Assembly: GCF_025144145.1 (NCBI RefSeq)
Contig: NZ_CP083546.1
Coordinates: 1 to 64,000, forward strand
Length of the DNA stretch: 64,000 nt
Source of the DNA: Leisingera sp. M658
GTDB taxonomy: Bacteria > Pseudomonadota > Alphaproteobacteria > Rhodobacterales > Rhodobacteraceae
Direction: 5' to 3'
The translations under genes and the position numbers were made by a program. Numbering within the stretch: the first letter of the stretch is position 1; each line of letters starts with the position of its first letter. The notes beneath the pieces were generated by a model. The model searched no databases and had not been told where the DNA came from. It saw only the letters and a program-made list of their open reading frames with translations. This document shows positions 1 through 10,276 of the stretch, piece after piece.

Positions 1-1413
1 ATGACAGAAGAAAAATGGGGACAGCTCAGAAACCGGCTGTTGAAGACGGTCGGCCAGAACAATTTCACAACTTGGATTGAGCCATTGGAGTTTGACACCG
101 TGGACGGCGGCGTTGCCGTCTTCAAGGTGCCGACGAATTTCATGGGGAACTACGTCAGCCAGAACTTTGCGGATCTGATTCTGCATGAGCTGGCCATGTC
201 CGGTGAGCCGGTCCAGCGCCTGGCCTTCCGGGTTGCTGCCAACAGCCCGGCACGTCCTGCAGACACCGCCGGAGCGGCTGATGCCTATGGCGGCGCACAG
301 GGCGACGTGGCGGTGATGACAGCACCCGCTGCTGTTCCGACATCGGCAGGTGGCAAGGACACGCTTGAAGCGCTGCAGGCGGCTCCGCTGGACCCGCGCT
401 TTACCTTCGACAGCTTTGTCGTGGGCAAGCCGAACGAACTGGCTCATGCTGCCGCGCGCCGCGTTGGCGAAGGCGGCCCGGTCACCTTCAACCCGCTGGT
501 GCTTTATGGCGGAGTCGGTCTGGGTAAGACCCACCTGATGCACGCCATCGCCTGGGAGCTGAAGGAAAAGAACCCGTCGCTCAACGTGCTGTATCTGTCG
601 GCGGAACAGTTCATGTACCGCTTTGTGCAAGCGCTGCGCGAGCGCAAGATGATGGACTTTAAACACTTGTTCCGCTCGGTTGACGTGCTGATGGTGGATG
701 ACGTGCAGTTCATCGCCGGCAAGGATTCCACCCAGGAGGAATTCTTCCACACCTTTAACGCGCTGGTGGATCAGAATAAGCAAATCATCATCTCTGCCGA
801 CCGCGCCCCGGGCGAGATCAAGGATCTGGAAGACCGGGTGAAATCCCGCCTGCAGTGCGGCCTGGTGGTGGATTTGCACCCGACCGACTATGAGCTGCGC
901 CTGGGCATCTTGCAGACCAAGGTGGAGCACCAGCGCAAAACCTATCCGGACCTGAGCATCGCCGCTGGCGTGCTGGAATTCCTGGCACACCGCATCTCGA
1001 CCAATGTGCGCGTGCTCGAAGGCGCTCTCACCCGCCTGTTCGCCTTTGCCTCGCTGGTAGGCCGCGAGATCGACATGGATCTGACCCAGGACTGCCTGGC
1101 CGACGTGCTGCGGGCCTCCGAGCGAAAGATCACTGTCGAAGAGATCCAGCGCAAGGTGTCCGAGTACTATAATATCCGCATGTCCGACATCATCGGCCCC
1201 AAGCGCCTGCGTTCTTACGCCCGCCCGCGTCAGGTGGCGATGTACCTGTGCAAGCAGCTGACCAGCCGCAGCTTGCCGGAAATCGGCCGTCGCTTTGGCG
1301 GACGCGACCACACCACTGTCATGCATGGTGTGAAGCGCATCGAGGAGCTGAAGACCACTGACGGCCAGATCGCAGAAGATGTGGAGATGCTGCGCCGGTC
1401 GCTTGAAGCCTGA
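1..1413 (+). CDS. dnaA: Chromosomal replication initiator protein DnaA
   Basis: DnaA binds DnaA boxes at oriC and melts the origin. The 470-aa product is full family length. It has an N-terminal oligomerisation domain (about residues 1-80), a low-complexity Ala/Pro linker (about 80-130), an AAA+ module with Walker A GGVGLGKTH (near 170) and Walker B VLMVDD (near 230), and a C-terminal DNA-binding domain with signature RDHTTVMHG (near 435). The ATG is the first base of the window, so the promoter and any upstream boxes cannot be seen. A clear terminator follows, so it is probably transcribed alone. Confidence 0.98.
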   Translation: MTEEKWGQLRNRLLKTVGQNNFTTWIEPLEFDTVDGGVAVFKVPTNFMGNYVSQNFADLILHELAMSGEPVQRLAFRVAANSPARPADTAGAADAYGGAQGDVAVMTAPAAVPTSAGGKDTLEALQAAPLDPRFTFDSFVVGKPNELAHAAARRVGEGGPVTFNPLVLYGGVGLGKTHLMHAIAWELKEKNPSLNVLYLSAEQFMYRFVQALRERKMMDFKHLFRSVDVLMVDDVQFIAGKDSTQEEFFHTFNALVDQNKQIIISADRAPGEIKDLEDRVKSRLQCGLVVDLHPTDYELRLGILQTKVEHQRKTYPDLSIAAGVLEFLAHRISTNVRVLEGALTRLFAFASLVGREIDMDLTQDCLADVLRASERKITVEEIQRKVSEYYNIRMSDIIGPKRLRSYARPRQVAMYLCKQLTSRSLPEIGRRFGGRDHTTVMHGVKRIEELKTTDGQIAEDVEMLRRSLEA

Positions 1414-1454
1414 CGGGCGGTTTTAGCCCAAACTGCTTACCCCAATTTGCACTG

Positions 1455-1483
1455 CGGCCCCGGTTTCCGGGGCCGTTTTGTTG
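1455..1483 (+). terminator. Rho-independent terminator of dnaA
   Basis: A perfect 9-bp stem (CGGCCCCGG / CCGGGGCCG) with a 3-nt loop is followed by TTTTG. It lies about 40 nt after the dnaA stop. Confidence 0.85.
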
Positions 1484-1607
1484 CGTAATGAGTCCGGAAC
1501 GGCATGCCGGCAGACCCATAAATGCAGCGAATACCCGTTATCACGGAAAACAAAGTTTCAACCCGGTCAAAACCAGCCATAACAGTGTTCTGGACAGGAA
1601 CTTCCGC

Positions 1608-2510
1608 ATGACACAGCCGGCCTTCGAAATCACAGACACGCCCCGCGGGCTGGCTTTTGCAATTGCGGCCTACCTGATGTGGGGGTTTTTGCCGCATTAC
1701 ATGAAAGCGCTGTCGCATATTCCCGCAGCTGAGGTTGTTACCCACCGGGTGATCTGGTCAGTGCCCGTCGCAGGGGCGCTTCTGCTCATCCTGCGGCGGA
1801 CAAGGGATCTGCAGGCGGCGCTGAAAAACCCCCGGATGCTGGGCATGACCTGTATCACTGCGGCGCTGATTTCGGTGAATTGGGGGATCTATGTGTGGTC
1901 GATTGCCTCTGGCCGGGCGTTGGACGCGGCATTGGGCTACTATATCAATCCGTTGTTCAGCATTGCCCTGGGCGCCTTTCTGCTGCGTGAGCCGCTCACC
2001 AAGGCTCAAATGGCCGCTGTTGCTTTGGCCGCTGCTGCAGTGGTGGTTCTGACGGTCGAAGCCGGCAGCGTGCCTTGGGTCTCGGTTGGGCTGACGCTGA
2101 CTTGGGGGTTTTATGCGTTTTTCAAAAAATCGCTGCCGATCGGCCCCAATCAGGGTTTTCTGCTGGAGGTACTGATCCTGCTGTTCCCGGCGCTGGGCTA
2201 TTTTGCCTATCTCGCGGCGACCGGCAGCAGCAGCTTTGGCACCTCTTTCAGCGACACCTCGCTGCTTCTGGGGTGCGGTGTTGTCACCGCGGTGCCGTTG
2301 ATCATCTATGCCAACGGGGCCAAGCTGGTGCGGCTGTCGACCATGGGAATCCTGCAATACATCGCACCGACTATGATCATGCTGGCTGCGGTACTGCTGT
2401 TTGGCGAGGAATTCGGACGTGCCAGGATGATCGCCTTCCCGATGATCTGGGCGGCTTTGGTTATCTACTCGATTCCGATGGTGCGGCAGATGCGAAAACG
2501 CCCGGGTTAA
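1608..2510 (+). CDS. rarD: RarD-type EamA family transporter
   Basis: A drug/metabolite transporter superfamily permease of the RarD subgroup, about 300 aa, with around ten hydrophobic segments in two EamA repeats. The N-terminal MWGFLPHYMKAL and EVVTHRVIWS stretches are typical of RarD. The ATG at 1608 is chosen because AGGAA sits 8 nt upstream; a longer reading from 1488 adds a non-hydrophobic tail without family similarity. RarD was named for chloramphenicol sensitivity, but its substrate is unsettled. It ends 5 bp before the convergent DUF2233 gene. Confidence 0.88.
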   Translation: MTQPAFEITDTPRGLAFAIAAYLMWGFLPHYMKALSHIPAAEVVTHRVIWSVPVAGALLLILRRTRDLQAALKNPRMLGMTCITAALISVNWGIYVWSIASGRALDAALGYYINPLFSIALGAFLLREPLTKAQMAAVALAAAAVVVLTVEAGSVPWVSVGLTLTWGFYAFFKKSLPIGPNQGFLLEVLILLFPALGYFAYLAATGSSSFGTSFSDTSLLLGCGVVTAVPLIIYANGAKLVRLSTMGILQYIAPTMIMLAAVLLFGEEFGRARMIAFPMIWAALVIYSIPMVRQMRKRPG

Positions 2511-2515
2511 GAGGG

Positions 2516-3265
2516 CTATTCGCCGGCAGCTGCGTCCTCGACCACGCCCACAACAGGCCCCATCATGAAGCCCGCATCGCTGCGGCCCAGCTCAGGCGCG
2601 TGCAGGCGCGAGATATTGCCGTCGAAATACAGCGCGTTTGGCAGCTTCAGGTAATCCCGGAACAGGCTTCCGAACTGGTGAAACGTCACCGCATTGCGCG
2701 AGATGGCAAAGACGACGCTGCGGCCATCGGCTGAGGTGCCGACCCCGTTCCTCACATAATAACTGTCCGAATCCGGTAGGAAGCGCGGATGCAGCTCTCC
2801 ATCGATCACCAGCATCGGCCCGGATTGGGTGGCATAGGCGCAGGCGGGGGCGGCTTTGCCGAAAGCAAATGTTTCGAAAACATCAGCCCGGCCCTCGCGG
2901 ATGCAGAAGACGCCATTGGGAAGCAGGCCGAAGTTGCCAGGGCCTGCATTGGTTACCAGCCGCATTTCCTCGGCGCCGTCTTCGACATAAAGACCCACGG
3001 GCGAGCGGTCGCGGTGATACATCCCGGCATTGGTGGCAAATACCAGCGCTTTGCCGTCTTCCGCCAGCGCCGTGTCCAGCGTGGAAAAATGCCCGTAGAC
3101 TTGCCCGTCGCCATCGCGCAGGAACAGCCGCAGCTGCTCCCGTGATGCATCCACCTCGCAGATCGAATACCGGTTGCCTTCATAGGCCGCATCGCTGCAT
3201 TCCACCGCGCCTGCGGCCGGGGCGGCCCAGAGCGCGGCCAGCAGCAAGGCGGCCTTGCGGATCAC
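2516..3265 (-). CDS. DUF2233 / phosphodiester glycosidase family protein, exported
   Basis: A 249-aa protein with a signal peptide ([20 protein letters not shown]) followed by a domain resembling the phosphodiester glycosidase (NAGPA/DUF2233) family, with motifs [18 protein letters not shown] and the [16 protein letters not shown] region. It should act in the periplasm on phosphodiester-linked sugars; the substrate is unknown. Its start overlaps the rbfA stop by 4 bp, so the two are translationally coupled on the minus strand. Confidence 0.85.
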   Translation of the reverse strand: MIRKAALLLAALWAAPAAGAVECSDAAYEGNRYSICEVDASREQLRLFLRDGDGQVYGHFSTLDTALAEDGKALVFATNAGMYHRDRSPVGLYVEDGAEEMRLVTNAGPGNFGLLPNGVFCIREGRADVFETFAFGKAAPACAYATQSGPMLVIDGELHPRFLPDSDSYYVRNGVGTSADGRSVVFAISRNAVTFHQFGSLFRDYLKLPNALYFDGNISRLHAPELGRSDAGFMMGPVVGVVEDAAAGE

Positions 3266-3657
3266 TCTTCCGTGTCGCGGCGCACCGCGTCCTGGGACAG
3301 CATCCGGCGGGTATCGTCCATCTGATCAAAGGTCTCATCCAGCCGGAAGCGCAGATCCGGGGCGAACTTCAACCCCAGCTTCTTGCCGACCGCGCGGCGC
3401 AGCTCACCCTTGTTCCGGGCGAGGAGCTTCAGCACGTCCTCCTGTCCCTTGCCGCCCAAAGGCAGCACAAAGGCAGTGGCGATTTTCAGATCCGGCGAGG
3501 TGCGCACCTCGCCTACGGTGATCGACATGCGGTTCAGGTCCGGGTCATGCACATCCCCGCGCGCCAGCACCTCAGAGAGAGATCGGCGGATCAGTTCGCC
3601 GACGCGAAGCTGGCGCTGGGAAGGGCCGGGGCCATCTTGGAATTTGTTCTTTGCCAT
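3262..3657 (-). CDS. rbfA: Ribosome-binding factor A
   Basis: RbfA binds the 30S subunit during late 16S rRNA maturation and cold adaptation. The 131-aa product has the conserved N-terminus ([18 protein letters not shown]), [14 protein letters not shown] and the [14 protein letters not shown] helix. It is first in a two-gene minus-strand unit with the DUF2233 gene and divergent from dapB across 95 bp. In many bacteria rbfA sits with truB and rpsO; here both are 20-30 kb away. Confidence 0.96.
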   Translation of the reverse strand: MAKNKFQDGPGPSQRQLRVGELIRRSLSEVLARGDVHDPDLNRMSITVGEVRTSPDLKIATAFVLPLGGKGQEDVLKLLARNKGELRRAVGKKLGLKFAPDLRFRLDETFDQMDDTRRMLSQDAVRRDTEE

Positions 3658-3752
3658 ATTTCCGATCTATGCCGGTTTGCGGGCTTTGCCAAGCGCTGCC
3701 CGGCAATGTAGGAAAAATCCAGCTTGAACCAGATTGAAAAAGGAATGGGCCA

Positions 3753-4562
3753 ATGACCCGCAAACCAGGGATCGTGATTACCGGCGCATCAGGCCGCATG
3801 GGGCAGATGCTGATCAAGACGGTGCTGGAAAGCGATAAGGCCAGGCTGACCGGCGCGGTGGAGCGTGAAGGGCATGCCTGGGTTGGCCGCGATGCGGGCG
3901 AAGCAATGGGCGGGGCGCCCGTTGGTGTCACCGTCACGTCGGATGCGCTGGAGGCTTTTTCCAAAGCGCAGGCGGTGATTGATTTCACATCGCCGGAAGC
4001 GACGTTGAACTTTTCCAAGCTGGCAGCCCAAGCGCGCGCGGTGCATGTGATCGGCACCACCGGCATGACGAATGCGCAGATCGCCCAATTGGAGCCGGCC
4101 TCCCGGCACGCAGTGATCGTGCGCGCCGGCAACATGAGCCTTGGTGTGAATCTGCTGGTACAGCTGACCAAAAAGGTCGCCGCGGCGCTGGACGAGGATT
4201 TCGACATCGAAGTGATCGAGGCGCATCACCACCACAAGGTCGATGCTCCGTCTGGCACTGCATTGATGCTGGGCGAAGCCGCAGCCGAAGGCCGCGGCGT
4301 TCATCTGTCAGATGTGCGCGATTCCGGACGTGATGGCATCACCGGCGCCCGCAAGCGCGGCGACATCGGTTTCACCGCCATCCGCGGCGGTGACATCGTG
4401 GGCGAGCATGACGTGCTGTTTGCCGCCGCTGGCGAACGCATCGTGCTGCGCCATATGGCGACCGACCGCGCCATCTTTGCCCGCGGCGCGCTGAAGGCTG
4501 CGCTTTGGGGCCAGGACAAGGCGGCGGGACAATATGACATGGTGGATGTGCTGGGGCTCTGA
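3753..4562 (+). CDS. dapB: 4-hydroxy-tetrahydrodipicolinate reductase
   Basis: Reduces 4-hydroxy-tetrahydrodipicolinate with NAD(P)H in the lysine/meso-diaminopimelate pathway. The 269 aa begin with a Rossmann motif GASGRMGQM and carry the DapB substrate loop [15 protein letters not shown] with the catalytic His and Lys. ATG at 3753 follows AGGAA at normal spacing. Transcribed away from rbfA. Confidence 0.97.
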   Translation: MTRKPGIVITGASGRMGQMLIKTVLESDKARLTGAVEREGHAWVGRDAGEAMGGAPVGVTVTSDALEAFSKAQAVIDFTSPEATLNFSKLAAQARAVHVIGTTGMTNAQIAQLEPASRHAVIVRAGNMSLGVNLLVQLTKKVAAALDEDFDIEVIEAHHHHKVDAPSGTALMLGEAAAEGRGVHLSDVRDSGRDGITGARKRGDIGFTAIRGGDIVGEHDVLFAAAGERIVLRHMATDRAIFARGALKAALWGQDKAAGQYDMVDVLGL

Positions 4563-4634
4563 GGTCTGAAATGCGGCCCCGAGTGGCCGCTCCTCGCCTC
4601 TCGGCGGCAAAGCCGCCTGCCGGCAGCGGGATGT

Positions 4635-4681
4635 GAGTATTTTTGAAAAGATGAAGGTCATTCACCTTTGGGAAAATACTC
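4635..4681. repeat. Extragenic stem-loop GAGTATTTT...AAAATACTC
   Basis: Perfect 9-bp arms (GAGTATTTT at 4635-4643, AAAATACTC at 4673-4681) enclose further partly paired sequence (AAAG/CTTT, TGAA/TTCA), giving a long imperfect hairpin between dapB and the convergent DUF1674 gene. No U-tract follows, so it is not a standard terminator. Flanking GC-rich hairpins (near 4608-4625 and 4700-4735) fill the rest of the gap. Confidence 0.6.
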
Positions 4682-4731
4682 TGGGGGTGAGCAGGCAGCG
4701 CCTGCGAGGGGGCAAAGCCCCCGGCCGCGGC

Positions 4732-4923
4732 TCAAAAATCGACGGCGATGCCTTTTTTCTCCCAATCGCCATAGCGGGCTGGATCGGGTCCATCGCGTCC
4801 GCCCAGCTCCTTGGGGCGCGGCTCCTGCAGCGCAGCGGCCTTGCGGCGCTCTTCGGCTTCGGCCAATGCGCGCAGGGCGGCGGGAGGCAGGCCATTTGTA
4901 CCAAGTGGAGTATCGTCGCTCAT
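4732..4923 (-). CDS. DUF1674 protein (succinate dehydrogenase assembly factor 4 family)
   Basis: A small 63-aa protein ending in the DUF1674 signature GGRDGPDPARYGDWEKKGIA. Eukaryotic members (SdhAF4/Sdh8) protect flavinated SdhA during complex II assembly, so a similar role is likely. ATG at 4923 is chosen because AAAGGAA lies just upstream; an in-frame ATG at 4977 would add 18 unrelated residues. It is divergent from rsmB. Confidence 0.85.
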   Translation of the reverse strand: MSDDTPLGTNGLPPAALRALAEAEERRKAAALQEPRPKELGGRDGPDPARYGDWEKKGIAVDF

Positions 4924-5000
4924 CGCGGGTTCCTTTATGCTTGGCCCATGATATACGCCCCTGTCCCGCGCAAACAAGCCGCGCCCTGAGGAGTTGCCAG

Positions 5001-6263
5001 ATGTCAGACGCCAATCACGCCCGCCGCACCGCGGTACACCTGTTGGATCAGGTTATGGGAGAGGGGCGGCTGCTGGCGGAATGCTATGCCGCAGGTGCCC
5101 TGGAGAAGCTGGCGCCGGAAGACCGGGCACGGGCGCAGCGGCTGGCTGGGGAAACCCTGCGCAACCTGGAACGCGCTGACCGGGTGCTGAAGAAACATCT
5201 GAAGAAAACACCGCCAATAACTGTGCTGAATGTGTTGCGGCTGGGAACGGTGGAACTGTGTTCGGGCGGCGCGGCGCACGGTGTCGTGAATGCTATGGTG
5301 GCCATTGTCTCCAAGCACCGCCGCCACGGGCAGCTCAAGGGGCTGGTCAATGCGGTCTTGCGCAAGGTGGCAGAGGACGGCCCGGGGGAATGGGCCAAGC
5401 TGCGTGTGCCGCGCCTGCCGAACTGGTTGCGCAAACCATTGGTGCAGGCCTGGGGAGCGGAGGCGATGCTGGGCATGGAGGCCGCGCATTACGCCGGTGC
5501 CGCGCTGGATGTGACGGCTAAACCCAATTCGGACTTGAGCGCTTTGAACGGGGAAATCTTGCCCACCGGTTCTGTGCGGATCGCAAATGCCGGGCAGGTA
5601 TCGGCGCTTTCGGGATATGAGACCGGCGACTGGTGGATCCAGGATGCTGCCGCCGCGTTGCCCGCCCGCATTCTGAATGTTCGCCCAGGTGAGAATGTGC
5701 TGGAACTTTGTGCAGCGCCGGGCGGTAAAACCATGCAGATGGCGGCCGCGGGTGCCAAGGTGACCGCAGTGGATGTCTCCCAAAACCGGATGTCCAGGCT
5801 CCAGGAAAACCTGACCCGCACTGGACTGCAAGCGGAGCTGGTTGTGGGCGATGCACTGGAACAGCAGGGCCAGTTCGATGCCGTGCTGCTGGATGCCCCC
5901 TGTTCGGCCACCGGCACAATCCGCCGCCACCCGGACTTGCCGCAGGCCAAAGATGGCAGTGACTTTGGCGCCCTGATCGAACTGCAGGCGCAGATGCTGG
6001 CCCACGCCTGGACCCTGGTGAAACCTGGCGGGCGGCTGATGTTCTGCACTTGCTCCCTGCTGCCGGATGAGGGCGAATGCCAGGTGGAGGAAGCGCTGGA
6101 CATGTTCCCGGAGATGTCAGTCGACCGCGAAGGATTGCAGGTGCCCGGCGTGGTTCCGGACTGGATCAGCGAAGAGGGCGGCTTGCGCTTGCGCCCCGAC
6201 TACTGGCCGGAACGCGGCGGTATGGACGGGTTCTACATGGCCCTTTTGCGCAAATCCGCGTGA
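5001..6263 (+). CDS. rsmB: RsmB/NOP family 16S rRNA (cytosine-C5) methyltransferase
   Basis: SAM-dependent m5C methyltransferase, 420 aa. An N-terminal NusB-like RNA-binding domain (about residues 5-130) is followed by the NOL1/NOP2/Sun catalytic domain with SAM motif LELCAAPGGKT (near 235), DAPCSATGT (near 300) and the catalytic-Cys motif CTCSLLP (near 350). ATG at 5001 has GAGGAG 8 nt upstream; the longer reading from 4668 overlaps the DUF1674 gene and is rejected. Confidence 0.94.
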   Translation: MSDANHARRTAVHLLDQVMGEGRLLAECYAAGALEKLAPEDRARAQRLAGETLRNLERADRVLKKHLKKTPPITVLNVLRLGTVELCSGGAAHGVVNAMVAIVSKHRRHGQLKGLVNAVLRKVAEDGPGEWAKLRVPRLPNWLRKPLVQAWGAEAMLGMEAAHYAGAALDVTAKPNSDLSALNGEILPTGSVRIANAGQVSALSGYETGDWWIQDAAAALPARILNVRPGENVLELCAAPGGKTMQMAAAGAKVTAVDVSQNRMSRLQENLTRTGLQAELVVGDALEQQGQFDAVLLDAPCSATGTIRRHPDLPQAKDGSDFGALIELQAQMLAHAWTLVKPGGRLMFCTCSLLPDEGECQVEEALDMFPEMSVDREGLQVPGVVPDWISEEGGLRLRPDYWPERGGMDGFYMALLRKSA

Positions 6264-6363
6264 CCCTGGGGCGTCCCCGGTATTCGCCGGTGACTTGATC
6301 CGCCCCTCGCGTTATGCTCGCGCCAAAACGCCCTGGCAAAATCCGGCGTGAGGCAAAAAGAGC

Positions 6364-8106
6364 ATGTCCACTTTTGACAGAATGGCCGGCCGCGGCACCC
6401 GGCTGCTGAACAGCTATTACGCTTGGCGGGCGCGCAGCCAGCCGGCTGCTACCGGCTTTGTCTCGCAGCCCGAGCCGCGCACCATCGGCAGCTTTGCCCG
6501 TGGCCGTCAGCTGGTGGCTGGCAACCTGCTGTTTGCCGGGTACCTGGTCGAATCGCCTGACACCGGATTGTGGGAGGTCGCCGCGCCGGATGCGGCTTTC
6601 GATGCGGAGCGGCACGGTTTTTCCTGGCTCGATGACCTGGCAGCGGTCGGGGATTTCAAGGCCCGCGCCAAAGCGCAGAAATGGGTCTGGGGCTGGATCC
6701 AACAGCACGGACGCAGCGGCGGGCTGGCCTGGCTGCCCGATCTGACCGGGCGGCGGGTGATCCGCTGGATCAACCACGCGCTGTTCCTGCTCAGCGGCAA
6801 GGAAAAAGACGAGACCGAAGCCTTTTATCATTCACTGGCACAGCAGACCTGGTTCCTGGCACAGCGCTGGCAGGGGGCCGCGCCGGGCCTGCCCCGGTTC
6901 GAGGCATTATGCGGCTTGATCTATGCCGGTCTTGCCCTGCAGGGGCGCGAAGAGCTGGCGGACCCGGCGGTCCGCGCGCTGGCCGCAGAATGCGAGGCGC
7001 AGATTGATGACCAGGGCGGGCTGCCAACCCGCAACCCTGAGGAACTGCTGGAGGTTTTCACCCTGCTGACCTGGGCTGCGGCTGCCCTGCATGAAGCCGG
7101 GCGCGCAGTGCCGCCTGCGCATATCAATGCGATCGAGCGGATCGCCCCCACTTTGCGCACCCTGCGCCACAGCGATGGCGGGCTGGCACGGTTTCATGGC
7201 GGCGGCCGCGGATTGGAGGGGCGGCTGGACCATGCCCTCGCGGCCAGCCATGTGGCTGAGCGCCATGCGGATGGGCTGGCAATGGGGTTTGCCCGGCTGT
7301 CTGCGCGGCGGACCTCGGTACTTGTCGATGCCTCGGCGCCGCCCAAGGGCAAGGCGTCGAACTATGGCCACGCCTCGACCCTGGCGTTTGAGCTGACATC
7401 AGGGCGGCGGCCTCTGATTGTGAATTGCGGATCGGGCGAAACTTTTGGCGTCGAATGGCGCCGGGCCGGGCGCGCCACGCCTTCGCATTCCACGCTGTGT
7501 ATTGAGGGGCACTCCAGCGCCCGGCTGGCCGCGCCGCATAAAACCACCGGCCATGAGGAATTGATCGAAGCGCCTGATGAGGTGCCGCTGGAGGTCAGAG
7601 ACCTGGCTGATGGCTGCCGTTTTCAGGGCGGGCACAATGGCTATACTTCTCATTTCGGGCTGACCCATGCGCGCACCCTGGATTTGGCGTTTGACGGGCG
7701 GGCCCTGAGCGGCGAAGACATGCTGGTGGCGCTGGACGATGCTGCCAAGCGTCAGTTCACCAAGGTGCGGGATTCCAACGCTGAGGGCGGCATCGGCTTT
7801 GACCTCCGCCTGCATCTGCACCCTGAGGTGGACGCGGCCCTTGACTTGGGCGGCACCGCGGTATCCATGGCGCTCAAGAGCGGGGAAATCTGGGTGTTCC
7901 GCCATGACGGAACCTGCCGGCTGCGGCTGGAGCCGAGCGTTTTCCTGGAAAAGACCCGCTTGAAGCCGCGTGCGGCAAAGCAGATCGTTTTATCCGGACG
8001 CGCGATGGGTTATGCGACGCGCATCCGGTGGACGCTCAGCAAAGCGCAGGAGACTGCCATTGCCGTGCGAGACCTGAACCGGGACGAACCCGAGACGTTT
8101 GACTGA
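6364..8106 (+). CDS. Heparinase II/III family protein
   Basis: A 580-aa protein with an alpha/alpha-toroid N-terminal half and a C-terminal heparinase II/III beta-sandwich (YGHASTLAFELTSGRRPLIVNCG, followed by WRRAGRATPSHSTL). No signal peptide is visible, unlike secreted polysaccharide lyases, so it may act in the cytosol; the substrate is unknown. purH follows after 24 bp and is probably cotranscribed. Confidence 0.85.
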   Translation: MSTFDRMAGRGTRLLNSYYAWRARSQPAATGFVSQPEPRTIGSFARGRQLVAGNLLFAGYLVESPDTGLWEVAAPDAAFDAERHGFSWLDDLAAVGDFKARAKAQKWVWGWIQQHGRSGGLAWLPDLTGRRVIRWINHALFLLSGKEKDETEAFYHSLAQQTWFLAQRWQGAAPGLPRFEALCGLIYAGLALQGREELADPAVRALAAECEAQIDDQGGLPTRNPEELLEVFTLLTWAAAALHEAGRAVPPAHINAIERIAPTLRTLRHSDGGLARFHGGGRGLEGRLDHALAASHVAERHADGLAMGFARLSARRTSVLVDASAPPKGKASNYGHASTLAFELTSGRRPLIVNCGSGETFGVEWRRAGRATPSHSTLCIEGHSSARLAAPHKTTGHEELIEAPDEVPLEVRDLADGCRFQGGHNGYTSHFGLTHARTLDLAFDGRALSGEDMLVALDDAAKRQFTKVRDSNAEGGIGFDLRLHLHPEVDAALDLGGTAVSMALKSGEIWVFRHDGTCRLRLEPSVFLEKTRLKPRAAKQIVLSGRAMGYATRIRWTLSKAQETAIAVRDLNRDEPETFD

Positions 8107-8130
8107 GCCTTTGAAAAGGACCGCCCTGCC

Positions 8131-9720
8131 ATGACCGACCTTCACCCCGTACGCCGTGCGCTGCTTTCCGTATCCGACAAGACCGGCCTGATCGAGCTGG
8201 GCAAGGCGCTGTCTGCGCGCGGTGTTGAGCTGCTGTCGACCGGCGGCTCTGCCAAGGCGCTGCGTGAAGCCGGCCTAACGGTCAAGGATGTCTCGGAAGT
8301 GACCGGTTTTCCGGAGATGATGGACGGACGGGTGAAGACCCTGCATCCGATGGTGCATGGCGGCCTGCTGGCGCTGCGCGACAATGATACCCATGTTGCC
8401 GCAATGAACGAACATGGCATAGGCGCCATCGACCTGCTGGTGGTGAACCTCTACCCGTTTGAAGCGGCGCTGGCGCGCGGTGCCGGTTATGACGAGATGA
8501 TTGAGAACATCGACATCGGCGGCCCGGCAATGATCCGTGCGGCCTCCAAGAACCACCTGTTCGTGAACGTTGTGACCGACGTTCAGGACTATGAGGCACT
8601 GCTGGCAGAGCTGGACGCCAACGATGGCCAGACCTCCTACGCCTTCCGCCAGCGCCTGTCGCAGACTGCCTATGCCCGCACGGCTGCCTATGACGCGGCT
8701 GTGTCGAATTGGATGGCCACGGCAATCGAAGAAAAGACCCCGCGCCGCCGCGCCTTTGCCGGCGAGCTGAAGCAGACCTTGCGTTACGGTGAAAACAGCC
8801 ACCAGGAAGCGGCCTTCTATACCGATGGTTCCAACCGTCCCGGCGTGGCCACCGCCGTGCAGCTGCAGGGTAAGGAACTGAGCTACAACAACATCAACGA
8901 TACTGACGCAGCCTATGAGCTGGTGGCGGAGTTCGACCCCGCCGACAGCGCCGCCGTCGCGATCATCAAACACGCCAACCCCTGCGGCGTGGCCAAGGGC
9001 GCGACCCTGGCCGAGGCCTATCAAAAGGCTTTCGACTGTGACCGCACCTCCGCATTCGGCGGCATCGTCGCGCTGAACCAGCCGCTGGACGCCGAAACCG
9101 CCGCCAAGATCACCGAGATTTTCACCGAAGTGGTGATTGCGCCCGGTGCTTCGGAGGAGGCTAAGGCGGTCTTTGCCGCCAAAAAGAACCTGCGCTTGCT
9201 GTTGACGGATGGTCTGCCCGAGCCGCGCAAAGCCATCACCGCCTACAAACAGGTGGCCGGCGGTATGCTGGTACAGGACAAGGACGTGGGCTACGTCGGC
9301 ATGGAGGACTTGAAGGTGGTGACCGAAAAGGCTCCGTCTGATGCCCAGATGCAGGACATGCTGTTTGCCTGGAAAGTTGCCAAACACGTCAAATCCAACG
9401 CCATCGTCTATGTGAAGGACAGCGCCACCGTTGGCGTCGGCGCCGGCCAGATGAGCCGCTTGGACAGCGCCAATGTGGCCGCCGCCAAGGCAGGCCGTAT
9501 GGCCGCCGAACTGGGCCTGGAAGAAAGCCTCGCCAAGGGCTGCGCAGTCGCTTCGGATGCGTTCTTTCCCTTCGCGGACGGGTTGCTGGAAGCTGCAGCT
9601 GCAGGCGGGGCCTGCGTCATTCAGCCGGGCGGCTCGATGCGTGACGACGAGGTGATCAAGGCGGCCAACGAGGCGGGCCTGGCCATGGTCTTCACCGGCA
9701 TGCGCCACTTCCGCCACTAA
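8131..9720 (+). CDS. purH: Bifunctional AICAR transformylase / IMP cyclohydrolase
   Basis: Catalyses the last two steps of IMP synthesis. The 529 aa comprise an N-terminal MGS-like cyclohydrolase domain (about 1-150; [26 protein letters not shown]) and a C-terminal AICAR formyltransferase domain ([27 protein letters not shown]). ATG is preceded by AAAGGA. lspA follows after 18 bp. Confidence 0.98.
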   Translation: MTDLHPVRRALLSVSDKTGLIELGKALSARGVELLSTGGSAKALREAGLTVKDVSEVTGFPEMMDGRVKTLHPMVHGGLLALRDNDTHVAAMNEHGIGAIDLLVVNLYPFEAALARGAGYDEMIENIDIGGPAMIRAASKNHLFVNVVTDVQDYEALLAELDANDGQTSYAFRQRLSQTAYARTAAYDAAVSNWMATAIEEKTPRRRAFAGELKQTLRYGENSHQEAAFYTDGSNRPGVATAVQLQGKELSYNNINDTDAAYELVAEFDPADSAAVAIIKHANPCGVAKGATLAEAYQKAFDCDRTSAFGGIVALNQPLDAETAAKITEIFTEVVIAPGASEEAKAVFAAKKNLRLLLTDGLPEPRKAITAYKQVAGGMLVQDKDVGYVGMEDLKVVTEKAPSDAQMQDMLFAWKVAKHVKSNAIVYVKDSATVGVGAGQMSRLDSANVAAAKAGRMAAELGLEESLAKGCAVASDAFFPFADGLLEAAAAGGACVIQPGGSMRDDEVIKAANEAGLAMVFTGMRHFRH

Positions 9721-9738
9721 GCAGGCAGAGCTAAGACA

Positions 9739-10221
9739 ATGGCAGCACGTTGGATGATCTGGGGCGCCGGCCTTTCGTTTCTGGCGGATCAGGCAAGTAA
9801 ATACCTGGTAATCCACTGGATGGGGCTGGACCAGCGCCACCGGATCGACGTGCTGCCGCCGTTTATTAACTTCCGCTACGGAGAGAACACCGGCATCAAC
9901 TTCGGCCTGTTCGGCGGCGGAGATGAGGCGTCACGCTGGATTCTGATCGGAATGTCACTGGCGATCTGCCTGGCCCTTGTGATCTGGATCGCCCGCGCGC
10001 AAAAGGCGTCGCGGGGCATGCAGCTCTCGGCCGGGCTGGTGATCGGCGGCGCGCTGGGCAATGTCGCAGACCGGCTGCTGTACGGATACGTGCTGGATTT
10101 CCTGAACACATCGTGCTGCGGCATCCAGAACCCGTTTGTGTTCAATGTCGCCGATATCTTCATCTTTGCAGGCGCAGCAGGGCTGATCTACTTTGATGGG
10201 CGGCGCAAAAAGCCTGCGTAG
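9739..10221 (+). CDS. lspA: Lipoprotein signal peptidase (signal peptidase II)
   Basis: Aspartic membrane protease that cleaves diacylated prolipoprotein signal peptides. 160 aa with four transmembrane segments. The catalytic aspartates lie in NVADRLLYG and FNVADIFIF. The next gene encodes one of its likely substrates, a DUF3035 lipoprotein. Confidence 0.96.
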   Translation: MAARWMIWGAGLSFLADQASKYLVIHWMGLDQRHRIDVLPPFINFRYGENTGINFGLFGGGDEASRWILIGMSLAICLALVIWIARAQKASRGMQLSAGLVIGGALGNVADRLLYGYVLDFLNTSCCGIQNPFVFNVADIFIFAGAAGLIYFDGRRKKPA

Positions 10222-10276
10222 ACCTCGCAGGGCAATTGCGCTAGAAGCGCTGAGAAACAGGCAGGAGTTTGGGGTA

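Noticed and set aside
2638-3711. 357-aa open frame on the plus strand
   Set aside because: Antisense to the DUF2233 gene and rbfA; Arg/Pro/Ala-rich shadow without RBS.
8275-9840. 521-aa open frame on the minus strand
   Set aside because: Antisense to purH, with no motifs or RBS. A codon-bias artefact.
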